Origin: Rhynchopus sp. YZ270_cl-10
Lineage: Eukaryota > Euglenozoa > Diplonemea > Diplonemida > Diplonemidae
DNA length: 64,000 nt
Direction: 5' to 3'
NCBI GenBank assembly: GCA_964035575.1
Contig: OZ037856.1
Coordinates: 1,302,001-1,366,000, forward strand
This document shows, one piece after another, positions 10,346 to 21,556 of this stretch (position 1 is its first letter; each line of letters begins with the position of its first letter). The notes beneath the pieces were generated by a model, which was not told where the DNA came from, ran no database searches, and worked only from the letters and a program-made list of their open reading frames with translations. The translations under genes were made by a program, and so were the position numbers.

Positions 10346-12122
10346 ATGGCGGTGACATTTCAGCCCCCGTTAATGAAGACACAGCTGCAGCTGATGGGGC
10401 GGAGTGATCTTGACATCTGCTCGACGGCGCAGTGGTTAAGCTTCTATCAGGACGATGCGGAGAAGATCGCTGCTGTGTGGGGCGATCAGTTCGCAGAAGC
10501 ATCGACAGCTGCGTGTGAGGTGGCGGATGTGCAGGCGGGCGACCGGGATTCGCCTTCGCCGTCACCAGGCGAGCATAGGACGACGCCAACGGAAAACCGT
10601 TGTCTTGCTTTATTGCACCTCGTCAACGAGCTCCTCGCACTCACACAATGGGCGAAGGTAGGCGCCAAGAAGAAAACCTTCGCCCAAGCCTTCAGCGCAG
10701 TCCTCCCCCCTACCCTCCTCCGCATCCCCCGCAACGACACCGTCTACTTCGAGGTGCAGCGTCTCTCGCATACGTGGTCCGAAAAGCAGCTCCTCCCAGA
10801 GTCCGTTCTGCAAGACCTTCGCGCACAATGCCGTGTGCCTCCGTTTGGGCAGAAGCTTAATTACACATCCTCCCGTGAACAGCTTGTGGCGATCAGTAAA
10901 AGCATTTCAGAGGTGACTGCGGCGAGGCAAGGGTTGCGGGTCTTTGGGCAGAAGAGAAAGGCGGAGGAGGAGACGGGCAGCGTGCTTGCGGAGCGTATAG
11001 AGCGGATAGAGGAGTCGTTGGCAGCACATCGGAAGGTGCGTGCGACGGTGCAGGAGGTCAGAGACTTTTTGGAGGCGAATCCGTTGTCGGAGGGGCAGAA
11101 GCAGGTGGCACAGTTGCGGCTCCGGCTGCGTGCCCTGCAGAAGGAGCAAGAGGCCAAGGCACGTGCCGCAGAAGAAATCGCAAAACGGGAGTTCGAAGAG
11201 GCAGCAGCCGCCGCCGCAGCAGCAGCAGCCCTGCAGGAAGAAACCCCAGCCCCAAGCGTCTCGCCCGCCCCCATGCGTCCAGGGGACAGCCTCCTCCCGC
11301 AGACCTCCACGCAAGAAGACAAGCTAGAGGCAGGGGTGTCACGATCCCCGTCACGAAAAATGTCACCTGCACCAGAGCCCCAATTGGTGCAGTTCACAGT
11401 AGGACAGACTGTGGTATGTTTCTGAAATATTCGGGATTTGTTTGACAACTTCCTCACAGATGTACCGCGGCAGAGAGGGAGAGAAAATCAGAGGCACTGT
11501 AACGCATGTGTGCACAGAGACAGATTCGTACCAGGTATGATGAACCTTTCCCATCCCCTGACCAGGTATTTGGTACAGGAGGGCTTCTCAGCGTCTCACA
11601 GACTCTTCTTGGGTTCGATGTGTCTCTTTTTAACTGCCTTTTGGACAACTTACTCACCCTTAACCATAATTTCAAGCCACTTTTGAGTTTTAATTTTTGG
11701 GGCTCTCTGGTAAAGGGACCACCGATGCAAATTTTTGATCGTACCTGGACCGCAATTGAAAGGTTTTGGATCACTTTATTGGTCTACCCACTGTCCGGGT
11801 TTGCTGTTCACCATCTCCACACGAAGGGACATATTCTGCGCAACTACCCTCACTAGGCATCACAACCACCCCCACCCCACAGGTGACTCTCGAGAACGGC
11901 ACAGAGCGCAACACAGAGCGGTCGCGTCTGCTGGCTATGGAGGAGGCGCATGAAGAAGACCTGTTGGTCGACCTCTTCGCACCAGATGCATTGGGTGCAC
12001 CTGTCACACCACCACCCGCAGGCGAGAAGGAGGACGACGTGACCCACTTTGGCACACTCATCGCGCCCGTTGTCAGCGCCATTGTCGACACCTTCTCTGA
12101 GAGTGCAGCCAGCAGTAATTGA
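10346..12122 (+). CDS. CID-domain protein, RPRD/Rtt103-like, with SH3-like tail
   Basis: The N-terminal domain (residues about 22-165) reads as a CTD-interacting domain, which binds the phosphorylated tail of RNA polymerase II: CSTAQWLSFYQDDAEKIAAVW, then LALLHLVNELLALTQ and VQRLSHTWSEKQLLP. A coiled coil follows (residues 195-300, ending in an alanine run), as in RPRD1 and Rtt103. Exons: 10346-11413, 11460-11534 and 11883-12122; the introns are 46 and 348 nt (GTATGT...TCACAG and GTATGA...CCACAG). Splicing creates a small beta-rich segment, TVGQTVMYRGREGEKIRGTV followed by SYQVTLENG, that looks like a Tudor/SH3-like fold. I do not know that module from RPRD or Rtt103. The second intron is unusually long for this window. 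Likely role: transcription termination or Pol II CTD regulation. Confidence 0.75.
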
Positions 12123-12368
12123 TGGGGTTTGGCGAGGGGAGGGGGGGATTCAGGGAGGGGGAGGCTGTACTTTTGGTATCGATTAACCAAAAGAAAAAGG
12201 CCATTGCAGAAAAGAGGAAGAGAGAGAGAGAGGCAGTTCCGCCTCTTTGGTTCTTGGTTAAAAAAACGGATTATTGATTTCGACATTTTCAAAAACAATG
12301 CTTAGTATTGCTCACTCTCCACACCCCATACCCTCAGGCATGTGTGTTTTCAGACATTGAAAAAGACG
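12123..12368. other. Short intergenic region before WDR34
   Basis: Pyrimidine-rich toward its 3' end, with candidate acceptors CCCTCAG (ending 12337) and TTTTCAG (ending 12353), 15 nt before the preferred ATG. Confidence 0.4.
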
Positions 12369-14343
12369 ATGTTTTCTGATGTTTATATAGGTGAGGTGAG
12401 TGTGCCGAGCACGTGGCAGAAGGAGAAGCATCCTGTTGAGAAGGATACACAGACGCCGACGTTTGATATTACAGAGACAGACGTGCAGACGTATGTGAGT
12501 CTGTTCCAGAAGCATGAGACGGAGAGTTGCGAGGTGCAGACAGACGACAAACCCCCAGGTGTGCCCGAGCCTGACATCGACAACTCAGGGGAGGTGCCCA
12601 TGACAGTGTTCCCTGGGATGCTCGGGGGGGACAACGCAGAGGCCATTGGGAAGTTCCTTGACGGCGTCATCCCTGAGCTGAGTGAGATGATCGAGAAGAA
12701 TGTACACTCATTCGCCTTTGAGGGCTACGACGCGAAGTGGGACGACGAGCGCACCTCAGTGGACCTGATACACACACTCTCGGCACCCATCATCATGCAG
12801 GAGGACGCTGACCTGCAGTGTGTGTCCACCTCGTGGAACAGTACAGGCAGCTTCATCGCCGCTGCGTACGGCAAGATCGACCTGGTCGGATGGTGCCGCA
12901 GCAACGGCTACGTCTGCTGCTGGAACGTGACGCGGAAGGAGGTCTCGCGCCCCGACGTCGTGATCGAGAACTCATCGCACATCACGGCCATCGCATTCCA
13001 CCCCTCCTCCCCCTCCCTCCTGCTTGGTGGCAGCTACACAGGCGAGGTCGTGCTCTGGGACATCTCCGCCGAGCAGCCCACCCTCGGCTCAACAAACGTG
13101 CAGTGTGAGGAGTCGCATCGCGAGCCCGTCGTCAAGGTGATGTGGCTCATGGACAGAAAGGCACGTCCCAACGACGTGAACCGCTTCGTGATGTGCTCCG
13201 CCTCAGGGGACGGGCGTGTGCTCTTCTGGAACAGAAAGCAGCAGGAGCCGCAGTTCGACACCCCCCTTGCAGGCTACCTCATGAAGCCGCAGCACCCGAA
13301 CAGCACGTTCACACGGCGGCGGACGTCAGACCAGTTTGGTGCGGAGGGTAAGGGGCAGCAGGACTCTCGGGACGAGGTGTGCAACCGTCTGGGGCTGCTG
13401 AGTGTGGGTGTGATGCATTCTGCGGCTGCGGTGGTGGAGCAGAAGAAGTGCCCGAGCTTGGACAGCAGGTTCATCATTGGCACAGAGCAGGGAGACGTCT
13501 ATGCGACCACGATGGACATTCCACGTGTCAAACCTGCGAAACTTGCCTTCAAGTCGCTGAAGGTGGGACAAGAGATGCACGGCTACGAGGCACACTACGG
13601 CCCTGTGCAGGCATGCGCGTCGTCGCCCTTTGAGCGCAACCTCTTCCTCACAGCCTCCTCCGACGGCACAGCGCAGCTGCGCAACCTCCTCGACAACACA
13701 CTCCTCACGCTCGAGCCGGGCACCTCCGCAGAGGACTACATCTACGCAGCAGACTTCTCCCCCTTCCGCCCCTGCGTCGTGGCGCTGGGCATGCGCAACT
13801 CGTCTGTCGTGATATACGACCTTCAGGTATTGTGTTCCATGTTTTTTGTGTTGACATTACTCCTTTTGCGTTCAGGGAAGCACCGTAAAGCCGCTGGTCG
13901 TAGAAGCAGGAGACGGGCAGCCGATCGTCTCGCTGTCATTCAACGCGCATAACCCCGCCCTGCTGGCAACGGGGGACGGGAAGGGTTTGCTCAAGATCTG
14001 GCAGCTGCCGAGTTCGCTCGCGGAGCTGTCGAAGGTATGCACCGAAGAAAATAGCATTTTCCCAGCGCAAAAAGCGTCCACAGAGGCAGTTTACACTTCG
14101 TTTTGTTCCTTGTTGTTGCGACTATAGGTAGCATGCGAGGCTGAGGTGCATCTTATAAGCCTTTCTTATGCTTTCATCCGGATGGCATCGTACGTGGGTC
14201 GGAGGTGCCTGTACAGTTTCTGGCGAATTCTATTGCTTATTACCCACACCACACAGGGCGAGGCACATTTGCTATCGTTGCCAGCGAGTCATGACGACAA
14301 GAAGAAGGAGGTCTGGTTCAACATGACAGGAATGAAGCTGTAG
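12369..14343 (+). CDS. DYNC2I2: Dynein-2 intermediate chain WDR34 (DYNC2I2)
   Basis: WDR34 is an intermediate chain of cytoplasmic dynein-2, the retrograde motor of intraflagellar transport. The N-terminus carries the family's light-chain-binding QT-rich patches (VPSTWQKEK, KDTQTPTFDI, CEVQTDD). WD40 blades follow, with ISWNSTGS-like 'TSWNSTGSFIAAAYGKID', 'AIAFHPSSPSLLLGG', 'GEVVLWDIS', 'SASGDGRVLFWN', 'CASSPFERNLFLTASSDG' and 'GDGKGLLKIWQLP'; these match human WDR34 closely in order. Exons: 12369-13826, 13876-14034 and 14257-14343. The introns are 49 nt (GTATTG...TTCAG, the least typical pair here) and 222 nt (contains a dispersed repeat). An in-frame ATG at 12342 is possible, but it lies before the TTTTCAG acceptor-like site. 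The protein is about 567 residues, near human size. Confidence 0.92.
14131..14214. repeat. Dispersed repeats R4 + R5 inside WDR34 intron 2
   Basis: GCGAGGCTGAGGTGCATCTT and ATAAGCCTTTCTT match the R4 pattern seen at 23330-23375. TTCATCCGGATGGCATCGTA with GGAGGTGCCTGTAC then matches R5 at 10048-10093. The insertion explains why this intron is 222 nt rather than about 50. Confidence 0.55.
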
Positions 14344-14625
14344 CCTCACCTAACCGACCACACGTTGCCTTCCCCCCCTCCCCACCTAACCCCCCTGAAA
14401 GGATATGCACAACTGCCGCTAAGTTACACAACTACAATAACCCCCAAAAAAAGAATCTGTGTCCCGTTTTGAGGTTTTGCGTTTATTTGTTTTCGTCCTT
14501 TTTTGCCTTCGCCCTTCCGCTCCCAAACCATCCTCACAAACCAGAGACCGCACACACACTCTCCCTACACATGGCTCATTAGTTTAGAGTATTATTTATT
14601 AGAGTCGTAAGTCATATACACAGCA

Positions 14626-17600
14626 ATGCCACGTAGCTCGTCAAGTTCGCGTTCTCGGTCAGAAGGGCCGCCAAAGGAGAAGAAAAGAAAAGACAAGGAG
14701 GGCCGACGCAAGGTATGACTTTAGATGGTTTCGCCCCTCCCGTCTTTTTGCAACCCGTAGGTTGATTTTATATTTCTCTTTTTGTATACCCTACACACTA
14801 CAGTCGCGCAGCAGAAGCCGTGGCCGGCGAGACAAACGTGCAGAATCACCCACCCCCGACCCGCCTGTCAATGAAGGCGCACGCCTGCAGCCGCCGCCTG
14901 CTGCAGTGCCGAGTGCTGAGCCGGGCCCGCTGCCTGCACCGCGCAAGGACGCTTTGGGCGCGCGGTTTGCTGCTAGACCTTTGGCGAGCAGAGACGAGAC
15001 AGACTCGACTGTGCTGTACGACGACCCTGCAGAGGGTACGGAGGCGGCCACACCTGTGCAGCAGGAGGATGCGACTACTACGACCACTGTTGCGGTGCAG
15101 GATGGCAACGGCGGTGGTGATGGTGGTGACGGTGAAGGCGGCGAAGGTGACGTCCCTGCAGACCCAGCCCCAGAGCAGGCCCTCGCCGAGCTCGCGAAGA
15201 CAGACGACTACGCCGAGCGAGGTGTCGTGACCGTGCGCTTCATGGACAACCTCCTCCCCGACACGCTCGTCGTCAACCCCGTCGTGCGCTTCTGGATCGT
15301 GGACGGCTACACCGGGCAGGACGTCACACACACCGCCAAAGGCGAGCCCTCTGCATACGGCGGGTACTACTGCAACCCATGCGACCTGCGCGAGGCTAAG
15401 GGCTACACCGCACGCTGGGACGAAGCCGTCTACCTGAACCTCTCCATCGCGAAGCTGCTGAAGGTGTGCCCCGATGCGATGCTGCTCTTCGAGGTCATCG
15501 ACTGCTCGCGTGTCAACGTTCAGAGGCAGGTCTTCTACCGGCGGAACTACGGCCCCGGGTATGGGCGAGTGTTCTACCCGGTGTGTTGGGGGTTCCTGAA
15601 GCTGAAGGGGGTGGACGGGGAGTCGCAGAACTGCAGCGGGCGGCGGCGTGTGCAGCTGTACAGAACACCGCTGCGGAGGTCGCTGCTGAAAGTGATGATG
15701 CTGAAGCTGTGGCCGGCCTCGGTGTACCCGTCGAGTGCCGTCGCAAGCGTGCCCGGCTACGTGCAGCCGGGTGCGTCCGTGCCGCCGCTCTTCCACCAGT
15801 ACATGATGTCGCAGAACCGCCTTGATAAGTACCCCGCCACCCTGCACATCAGCATCGACTCAGAGGAGGAGGCCTTCCACAGAGCGCCACGTGTCGTGCC
15901 ACGCGACCTCGAGAAGCTCCTCCTTGATTGCAGAAGGGTGCTCAGCCCGCTGCAGCAGAGTCTCATGAACCACCGCAGAAGCCAGCTCAGTCATGGCTCA
16001 GACGTGCAGGCCATTGTCGACGAGCCCATCGAGATCCCCGACTGCACCCGCAAGCGTGGCGAGAAGTGTGTCGTGCCCCACTTCCTGCAAGCCTCCCTCT
16101 CAGGGGGTGAGAAGGGTTGTCTCGCCCTCGTCTTCTCCCCCTGCGGCAGGTACCTCGCAATCGCTGCCTGCGACGAACACAACGTTGAAATCCGTGTGCA
16201 CGACACAAAGTTTGGCCCTGTTCCCACCAAGGAGGACTCACGTGCAGGGCGCCTTGCATGCCCGCAGATTGCAGCTTTCGACGGGCATGCTAGCACCGTG
16301 TACTCGCTCGTGTGGTCCCCAGGTGGGAAGCATCTGATCTCATGCTCAGCAGACAACACCGTGAAGCAGTGGCCCTTTGAGAAGGTGTGCCACTTCGAGT
16401 GGCAGAACTACGCCACCGTCAACGTGCTGGAGGAGGCGGTGCGCGACGGTTCCATTGTTGCGACGAGTGGTGCGGAGTTCACCTTCCTGCACCCCTGCCA
16501 CGTGTACACAGCGGTGTGCCACCCCTTGGGCGAGATGCTGCTCACGGGCGGCTTCGACGATACGATCCGTGGCTGGAGCATGGTCTCGGGAAGGCTCATC
16601 CTGAGCTGCAAGGCAACGCCCAAGTCGTGGGTGTCGCACCTTGCGCTCACCTCGGACGGATCGATGCTGTACGCAGCAGACGGCAACTCGGAGTTGAAGC
16701 TCTGGACGCTCTCGGGACTGACGCGTGCAGCGAAGGCACCGAAGCTGGACCACTGGGCGACGATTGAGGACTTCAAGGGCAAGGGCATCTCTTGCTTGCG
16801 TGTGCACACCGCGGCAAAGCAGCTGTATGTGTGGACCCGTGTGGACAGCTGTGTCACGTGCATCAATACGTCGACGTACTCTCGCTTCTCGCAGGTGAAG
16901 AAGTACCGTGGGCCACGGTTCGAGTCGTGTGCCCTGAAGGGGTGTCTCTCGCCGTGCGGCACTGTGGTTGCGTCCGGCTCCTCAGGCGGGTCTGTGTTTT
17001 TCTGGAACACAAGCACCGCGGAGTACGTCGACCACGACCACACGGGGCTCAACTTCGAGCACTCCGGCCCTGTCTACTCCACCGCGTGGTCGCCTACGGA
17101 CCACCGCATGGCGTTCTCGTCGTACTCAGCACGGCTCAACCTTGTCACTGTGTGGTACAGCCCAGCCGCAGACGAGGAAGGGGAAGAGGATGAAGCAGTG
17201 AAGGTGACAAACGTTGCCTCGTCGCGTGCACTGGACAGCATCGCAGTGGCGCGTGTCGGGTCCACGTTGGCGCCTGCGCCTTCGACGCTGACCCCAAATG
17301 AGGAACCTTTGGATGACGAGAACTGGATGGACCAGATCATTGTAAAGTGGACGGACCGTGTCACGAAACGTGCGCAGAAGCTTGTGACCGCTGGGACGGC
17401 AGTCGAAGTGCACACCGGGAACGCGTGGCGGCAGGCGAACGTGACCGGGTGGTCTGCAGACGGCCTCTGCACTGTCGAGTACAGCGACGCCAGTGGCGGT
17501 GCCGCGTCTGTCCTCCCCGTCAACATGCGCCGCCTGCGTGCCAGCAGCAACAGCGGGCTCTTGGTATGCCATCCCCACCTCACCTCACCTCACCCACACA

Positions 17601-18219
17601 CCAACTACACTACAGACCAACCACCACCGCCGGAGTGTGACGGAAAGCATCCTCCGAAAGTCGCAGCCGGCACACCCACTGCAGTTCAACCTGCCTGAGT
17701 ATGCTTTTGTTCCATTCTTTTTACAACACCAGGGTTATGTAGCACTCACTAACTAGGCGTTCACACTGCCTACTTCACTTTTATTTTACATAAACACGAA
17801 GCTTCTAGCCTCTAGCCTGGAGACAAGTCTAGACTAGGTTCATTTGCCCAACTTTTCTTTTGTTCCACGCAATATTGAAATGTGTTCCCACTCTACTTCT
17901 CTCATGCAACCTTCTTCACAGCTGGGAGGCAGGCGGTGATGACGACGACGTCAACGCAGCAGACGATGTGCTGCAGGGTGTCGTACCCTCAGAGTCAAGC
18001 GGCAGCGAGGCACGCACACGCACCGACCGTACAGACCGCTCACGCTCTGCCCGCAAAAGCAAAGACAAAAAAGACGACAAAAAGCAAGAGCGACGTCGCT
18101 CATCCTCCAAGCCAGAGAAGGCATGGACCGACTCAGACAAAAGCAGATCGCGCACGCGATCCTCCTCCAAAAAGTCCAAAAAGGACAAAAAATCCCGCAA
18201 ATCTAGCAAAGACGAATAA
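14626..18219 (+). CDS. AHI1: Jouberin-like WD40 protein (AHI1) with RS-rich ends
   Basis: AHI1 acts at the ciliary transition zone and basal body. Exons: 14626-14712, 14804-17563, 17616-17698 and 17922-18219; all introns are GTATG...ACAG (91, 52 and 223 nt). The protein has about 1,076 residues. An N-terminal RS/KR-rich tract comes first. The jouberin-specific beta domain follows (about 168-382; FWIVDGYTGQDV, LLFEVIDCSRV, WGFLKLKG, LHISIDSEEE). Next comes the entry motif IPDCTRKRGEKCVVP, then SLSGGEKGCLALVFSPCGR and a seven-blade WD40 region (about 460-815; SCSADNTVKQWPF, TGGFDDTIRGW, ASGSSGGSVFFWN). An SH3/Tudor-like segment is at about 892-945, where animal AHI1 has an SH3. The tail is acidic, then SR/SK-rich (SRSRTRSSSKKSKKDKK). 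RS-type ends are not something I know from jouberin. Confidence 0.9.
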
Positions 18220-18594
18220 GTCTTTCCCCAGCCTTGCAAGCTTCTAAGCTTCCCTCCAACACTAACCTCCGCCACAAAAAACCTACAGCACCCATAGACA
18301 GTCAGTAGTTATAGAAATACCAAAACCACCCCCCTTTTTTTGAACGTGACTCAACACGAGAGACTCTCATCTCATAAACTTTCCTTCCCAACCGGACCCT
18401 ACACCACACAGGCCTATTTGCCCTGTATTCGCGTTCCTTTCATTCATCTGGCTGATGAGTGGGAAGCGGGAGTAGCACATATCAGATATAAACCACGAAA
18501 TGACTCTCGGACTGAACCAAAGATACACTGTCACGCATTTCAAGCCAACTTTCTTTTCAATCACACAACCACCCACATTACCACTCAGGCACCC
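18220..18594. other. Intergenic region with repeats R4 and R3
   Basis: R4-like block at 18343-18385 (GTGACTCAACACGAGAGACT, then CTCATAAACTTTCC). R3 copy at 18480-18565 (CAGATATAAACCACGAAATG ... TTTCAAGCCAACTTTCTT). The stretch ends in CCACTCAG at 18588, six nt before the start codon. Confidence 0.5.
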
Positions 18595-20530
18595 ATGGAC
18601 ACACTACCCCCCCTTGAGGACCAAGTACCCGACTTGTTAACAAGCGACGAGCAGGACCAGGGTGCTGACGACGGGCGGAAGCATGGCGTGGTGAAGAACT
18701 GGAACAGCAGCGCGGGGTGGGGCTTTGTGACGTATCTGCAAGGCGGGCAGTACTACGACGCTTATGTGCACACGAAGCAGATTGGGCGGAAGGAGCTGGT
18801 GCCTGCACGGCCGGTGTCCTTCCTGGTGGCGCCTCTTGGCGAGGGTGGGCAGCCGTGGGCCCTAGACATCGAAGGGGAGGGGATCATCAACGAGGTGGTG
18901 TGCCGGCACTTCAACACAACAGAGGGCTGCCGCTACGGAGACGAATGCCACCTCCTCCATGTCACCGAGCCCGAGGGCGGTGCGCGGGAGGAGCCCATAT
19001 CATACGACAGAAACGAATCGATAGACAAAGTCTTTGCGGGAGAGCACCCGCTGCCTACCCCCGCAGAGGAGGAGGAGCCGCAGTGCAACCCGGAGACGAA
19101 GCTTGCGACCATAACCTGGGCAAAGATTCGCACGGTGGAGCCGCACAACGACAAGCAGATTCCACCCTCTGAGATGATCCCGTCGCCCACACAGCGGCAA
19201 AGCGCGCCACCCCTTCCCTCGGGACCTCCCCCCTCCAGCACACCCGCAACACAACGCCCCGTCCGAGAGTTTGTCAAACGCGACGGCGGCGGAGTCATGC
19301 AAGTACCCTCTGCGTCTGCAGCACACACACCGCCACCAACTATCCCAGAGGCGTCTGCAGCGTCCTATAGCGAGCCTGCATACAAGGGGGATGGGTTCAA
19401 GGGGAATGAGGCAGGTGGGTTCAAAGGGGACAGTGGTGGTGGTGGTGGTGGTGGTTTCAAGGGCAGCAGCCGTGGCGGTAAAAGTGGCCGCAAACCGCAG
19501 CACGCTGTGCGTGTGGAAGAGCGTTACGACGAGCGTGAGGAAGAAGGCAAAGGGGGTGGTGGCTACACAGGGAAGGGCACAAAGGGGGGGCGTGGTGGGC
19601 ATAAGGGTGCAGGGAAGACGCACGGGAAGGGGCGGGCCCGAGAAACGGCATCACACTTCGAACGGGAGGAGGAGGGCAGTGGAGTGACGCGTACCCGAGA
19701 TGAGTCTGGGCGACTCCACTTCGACCGTAGCGGGACAGCACAACAATCGTATGTGGCACTGTGTTTTCTTTCTTTGGACATTTGACCCAGACAACTCCGT
19801 TGTGCAATTACACACAGCTGATGCTGTGCGATAATTCCAGAAAAAAAGGGTGTATTATTCCAATAAAAGCCCACAGGTGACCGTGCCACAGGTCCTCGTA
19901 AACTGCGCAAGAGCGCAGGCGTTTTTTATTGTTTCATACTCAGGGTTTTCGGAGGAAAGATAAATAAGGGCGTGGGCGTTCGTCACTGAAGTTTCCAAGC
20001 AGTACCCAAATACTTTTTTGTACCACTTTCCCTCGTACACAAACTAGAGACACACGTACCCGTCACCCCGTCAGCCAACGCGTATACCTTAAGCCCCTAC
20101 CGCTTCCTCTTCTTCGGGCAGAAATTCCGACACGGAATCTGCCCTTCGCCTTCGCAACCGTCTCGTCCACGGCAACAAATTTCCCAGACAAGGCCTTCTG
20201 AAACCGCTTCTGGAAGACGCTGAACATGCCCCTCATACGGATCAGCTTGTCTGTGTTTTCGTCTTTTTTCTCTCGTTGTTGACGATATCATTCGGGTGAG
20301 CAAAATACCCTGAGGATCTTGCGGCATCTCCCTCGGCATCACTTTTCCAGAAAAAACAACAAAACAAAACTTGAAATGAAATTACGTATTCAAAGCCTTT
20401 TTTACTCACTTACTTCCCCCCCCCAGGCTGGGCTCAATTTTGCTTCGTTGAATTAAATAGTCGAATTCTCTCTTTTTTATCCACTTCACTTCACAGGTCT
20501 CGAGGAAGCGGAAAACGAGGCCGTTCGTAG
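18595..20530 (+). CDS. Cold-shock domain + CCCH zinc finger RNA-binding protein
   Basis: Residues 28-87 form a cold-shock domain (HGVVKNWNSSAGWGFVTY, DAYVHTKQIG, ARPVSFLV), which binds single-stranded RNA. A CCCH finger follows, CRHFNTTEGCRYGDECHLLH, with C-x8-C-x5-C-x3-H spacing. The rest is Pro-rich, then a Gly/Arg/Lys-rich tail (GGGGGGGFKGSSRGG). The combination recalls Lin28 (CSD + CCHC) and kinetoplastid RBP16 (CSD + RGG) but is not identical to either. Start: ATG 18595. If unspliced, the frame ends at 19785. A perfect GTATGT donor at 19749 and a CACAG acceptor ending at 20496 would instead give an ending SSRGSGKRGRS at 20530, in keeping with the RG-rich tail. That 748-nt intron would hold the piggyBac-like remnant. 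The last exon is inference. Confidence 0.75.
19855..20290 (-). mobile_element. Decayed piggyBac-like transposase fragments
   Basis: Two stretches on the minus strand resemble piggyBac transposase. The upstream part (about 20290-20064) reads MFSVFQKRFQKALSG then VAVDETVAKAKGRF, matching the family's 'VDE....FKGR' block around the first catalytic Asp. A neighbouring frame gives NFCPKKRKR, like the KP-rich segment that normally follows, so the frame has shifted inside it. The downstream part (20040-19855) reads KWYKKVFGYCLETSVTNAHA, like the late 'KWWK..F..LLD.S..NAY' segment. Most of the transposase between is missing. No TTAA-flanked ends were identified. It lies in the probable last intron of the cold-shock gene and is the only minus-strand coding trace in the window. 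Confidence 0.5.
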
Positions 20531-21556
20531 CATCTTCGGGGAAAACGGCGATTATTTCGCACGCTAAACAAACTGATCAAAAAACCTCCCCTTTTTTTTT
20601 TTGCATCTTTTTGACAATTTTGATACCATGTAGTCATCCATCCGTATGATACTTATTCACTCTTTTGGGGGGAGGGGCGGACAACTTTCCAACAAATGCT
20701 GTGCTGCTCCTCCTTTTCTCTACCACCAACGACAGCAGAAAAGAAACAATAGGGGGAGGCAAAGGGCGGGGGGGTGGGCGGGCGGGCGGGTGGGGTAAAG
20801 TAATCCCAGTTAACCATATAGCAACATAACGTGGCAGGGCGCTTTTTGGGCGTTAAGGCCATTACAAAAATATATTTAATTTCCCCCAGTTTTCATGAAA
20901 GGAAAACGATACTTTTAAAAAAAGAAAAATGAACAATGGAAGGGGGTTGCTGCAGAAAAAGAAAAGATGTTGAATGTATAGCCAACAAATAAAAGCCACT
21001 TTCCAGAGTGGACGACGTGCGTCTGCATCTTTTATTAAGTACAACCGCCTTCGGGCGACTTTTGAGTACAGATCCTGCAGGTGATTGTCGACACAACAAA
21101 AAAAAAAACGTGTCTTTTGTGTTTAGACATGCACATTGGGTATAAGAGGCACATTTTTTTCATTTTTCCTTCAATGTTTCTTTCTTTGTCTCGAATGCGT
21201 TCTGTTCGCCTGAATTGAAAGCACATGAGTCTAATCCTTTATACGACGCCTTCCGTGGCGATCGCCACAAGGGACACATTTCTCCCTTTTCTTTTTTTCC
21301 AATTTTTATTCAAAAGAGACCCACAGGCACACCACCCTTCCCACCCTCCACGAGGGAACGTAAACACTGACAAAAAAGCATAGATACCTACGAACCAACG
21401 AGCTGCCCCACCCTTCTCCACTTTCCTTTTCTCCCCCATTTGACCCAACCCTTACAACCACATCTCGGGCGACTCGCCTTTCTTTGGGGTTGAAAAGAAG
21501 AAAACTCAGACATCTCATTTTCGTGATGCTTGAGAGCCACTGCTTAGTATTGAACA
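20531..21556. other. Intergenic region
   Basis: About 1 kb with homopolymers and a G-rich run near 20755-20800. No repeat partner or gene was recognised; minus-strand open frames here lack any family motif. A CTTAG at 21543-21547 is the nearest acceptor-like site to the next ATG. Confidence 0.4.

Noticed and set aside
14846-15847. 333-codon minus-strand frame opposite AHI1
   Set aside because: Shadow of a strongly C/G-ending gene; the His/Arg-rich product has no motif.
20498-20569. Alternative last exon ending in NGDYFAR in another frame
   Set aside because: Codon use looks plausible, but no upstream donor in the right phase was found; the RG-rich ending fits the cold-shock protein better.
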